Assembly (NCBI GenBank): GCA_018857735.1
Contig: JABMCL010001966.1
Span: 133,501-197,500 of the forward strand
DNA: 64,000 nt
Origin: Alviniconcha marisindica
Taxonomy: Eukaryota > Mollusca > Gastropoda > Provannidae
Direction of reading: 5' to 3'
The notes under the pieces were generated by a model that was not told where the DNA came from, did not search any database, and saw nothing but the letters and a program-made list of their open reading frames with translations. This document shows, piece by piece, positions 61,690 to 64,000 of this stretch. Each line of letters opens with the position of its first letter. Within the stretch, counting starts at the first letter, position 1. Position numbers and translations under genes: made by a program.

Positions 61690-63347
61690 TCTCTGGCTGG
61701 GCATTCCGCCCGTCAGCTTATCCCGGCTTTTACCCACCTACCTCCCACTTGACTTCTCTCATCAGGCCAGAGCTTTCAGAGCTTTAGCCGTTCTCTGTCC
61801 GTACTGGCTTCTGTTCTCTTCCTTCCTTCCCAGCCAGCTGTCTCTTTCCCCCCTCCCTCCCCCCACACCCCCCCCCCCCCCCAAACCACCCTCCCCCCCT
61901 CAACCACCCTCCCAAGTCTCTGTGTGTTGCATTTCTTAAAGCCAGTAGCTTACTCATCCTTACTCTCTGCTGATTGGTCAGGAACAAGAATGTGAATCTG
62001 ATAGGAATTTTCTGCTTTAATTGACTTTTTCTCATGCCGCTTGGTGACACGGTGGAAACTGGCATCTGTCTTTGTTCTTTGGGTGTTGACAGTCCCCGCT
62101 TCGCATCACAGCTCCCATCTTCCATGAAAATCCCCCCTTCCATCCTTTCTCAGCAGGACCCCCGCCCCCCCCCCCCTCCCACCCCCCATACTGTAAACTT
62201 CCCAATTACAATTCCTCTCCATCATCCATTTCAACATCACCAATTCTGAACACAGCATGTTACAAATCCCCCCCCCCCCCCCCCCCCCAGTATGCCACAG
62301 CCATTTACCCCCCCCCCACCCAACCCCCCATCAACTTCCCACTTGTGTCTTTGGAGTGAGATTGCGACACAGCGATGCATGCACGCTGCTGCACTGGGCG
62401 GGGAGGCAGCGACCAGGGATCAAATTTGACGGATATTTGCTCGTCAATTATGCCCGCCAGGGCCATTCTCCCCCACACCTTCACCAACTCGGCTGGGGGC
62501 ACAATTGGATCCCCCGGGGGGTTTCTTTCTCACAATGGGAGCGCTCTGTCACCTACCCACCCGCCCTCCCACCCCTTCATCCACTTCCGGCCCTTTCCAC
62601 TGACTGGTCATAACATCCATGCAGCATTTTCAGTCATCAAGACCTCGCACTGGTAAAACCTCTTGTTCTTTCTCCTTTTTGGGGAGTGCGCCATGTGATC
62701 AAGCCAATCACTCGAGCATGAGTAAATGGTCATATGGACTTGTCAAACACTGAACAGACAAAATGCTTAGAACCCGCACCTACTACCAGCGAACAGTTAT
62801 GTGAATTCTTCTGCGAGACAAATTCTGCCATCCAGACCCAAATATACACCGTCAAAGTTCTGCAGCCACGCAAAGTTCCCCTAGAAACATTCAAGATTGA
62901 TCACACTGTTGGAAGGAACTTATGAGGCAGACGGTCGATTGGAGATGAAAAACCTAGTGGAGCACTGCCTAATGCCTGATGCATTGCACATTCAGCAGCC
63001 AGGACTTGCTTGACGACTGAACAATTTGTTCCAGAAACAAACTGAATAATGTTTTACGATGCAGGGGCTCAGTGCACTGGAATCTCTTTGGATCTGACGG
63101 AGGCATCCAAGATTGTTGATGACATGGAACACTAACACATGAATGTTTTAGTACTCTGCATTGAAAACAATCTCCCTCTCTTTTTGTTGCTGTTGTTGTT
63201 GTTGGTCAGTGTGTGTGTGTGTCTGCGCGCACATGCAATTCACAAGAAAATGTATTTCCCCAAGCAAACCCCGAAAAACAAAACAGAACTGTGCCAAGTT
63301 CCTACTGATCACACACACACACACTGTGACTACTCACACACACACAC

Positions 63348-63406
<59 letters not shown>

Positions 63407-64000
63407 GCAGACAGATACACAGACAGAGATCCACAAGGAGAAAGAAACTGTTTCACAAAACTATGTTTCCTTAGGCCATTTTCAAAATTTGTTGCATCCA
63501 GATAAGGAACCACAAATGTCTGACTTCATAATTCAAAGATGGCAATGTTTGCGGACTGCTGGTAAGTGGTACAGTTACTGAGTCATCGCACATAACTACA
63601 CAATGCTGTCACTGAAGATACTGTGAAGATAGCTAGTCATGAGAAACAGCAGATGGTGACCACAGCTTTAGACAGTTAAATACGCAACCTGTCCTTGTCT
63701 GCCAGACATAAATTATTCAAAGTGGAAGTTCTAGTGTTTGTTTCTCAGGCCTGAGACTAGTGGTGTGCAAAGGACTGATTGTGTGACTGTTGGTTTCTGA
63801 TGCCCTGTCCACACGACTATAAAACTGTGGCTTCATTTCTCCACAGGGGATAAAAAAAAAAAAAAAAAATCTCAAATGGCGTAATTTTCAAAAAATAAAA
63901 AAATTCTTAAGTCCTGGATTTTAATGTCAGGTCAATCCCACAGGGTCACCTCAGGCCAAATCACACATTCAAACTCCTTTTACAGCAGTTCGAAACACAA
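61690..64000. other. upstream region, no exon seen
   Basis: Contains poly-C runs at 61867-61882 and 62268-62288, and a GC-rich patch at 62370-62560 with CpGs that may be regulatory. A (CA)n run lies at 63311-63402, and the start of a dispersed repeat at 63910-63960 (GGATTTTAATGTCAGGTCAA, CAGGGTCACCTCAGG). Upstream dlg exons were not found here. Confidence 0.4.

Noticed and set aside
62734..62925. 63-codon plus-strand frame
   Set aside because: Complex sequence, but no domain, start support or splice context recognised; kept only as unannotated.

Overview
This is a eukaryotic, intron-rich, repeat-dense window. The main content is one gene on the minus strand: a discs-large (DLG) family MAGUK scaffold whose coding exons run from about 61.4 kb down to a stop codon at 11129-11131. 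I reconstructed 18 coding exons plus two alternative first exons by reverse-complement translation. Every intron is GT-AG, every splice phase fits, and both alternative first exons give a closed frame (667 and 485 codons before the stop). The genome is probably a lophotrochozoan, most likely a gastropod mollusc. This is inferred from the DLG sequence, the Jockey/I-like LINE with RNase H, abundant (CA)n/(GA)n and tRNA-derived SINEs; it is not proven.

Layout, read with the gene (high to low coordinates). 61.4-61.7 kb: alternative first exon with upstream in-frame stop. 56.2 kb: second half of PDZ1; the GLGF half of PDZ1 and any L27 region are not seen and must lie beyond 64 kb. 52.1-46.1 kb: linker and PDZ2. 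45.4 kb: Pro/Thr-rich linker. 39.3 kb: second alternative first exon, which would give a PDZ3-SH3-GK protein. 31.5-29.8 kb: PDZ3. 28.0-26.0 kb: SH3. 26.1-16.0 kb: HOOK region, including an I3-like basic exon and a 30-bp microexon. 15.2-11.1 kb: guanylate-kinase-like domain and C-terminus. Below 11.1 kb: 3' UTR and flank with no other convincing gene. 1.5-4.2 kb: a decayed minus-strand LINE.

The most unusual signal is in the introns. At several exons the 3' splice site lies inside or directly against a tandem repeat array, and the repeat unit itself carries the acceptor AG and the first exon bases (around 13.08, 27.06, 46.22, 46.88 and, diverged, 56.27 kb; the array at 11.25 kb abuts the acceptor). 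One array has a 45-bp period, so one extra acceptor would insert 15 residues in frame. Other notable items: a 324-bp MITE-like element packed with the palindrome TTTGTCATGACAAA, a foldback element, a SINE with four tandem B-box segments, 60-bp solo copies of the LINE tail (one with an 11-bp target-site duplication), an inverted template-switch segment inside the LINE, and a twin-CRE core-promoter-like site near 5 kb. Exons are hand-mapped; no alignment, expression or repeat database was available.
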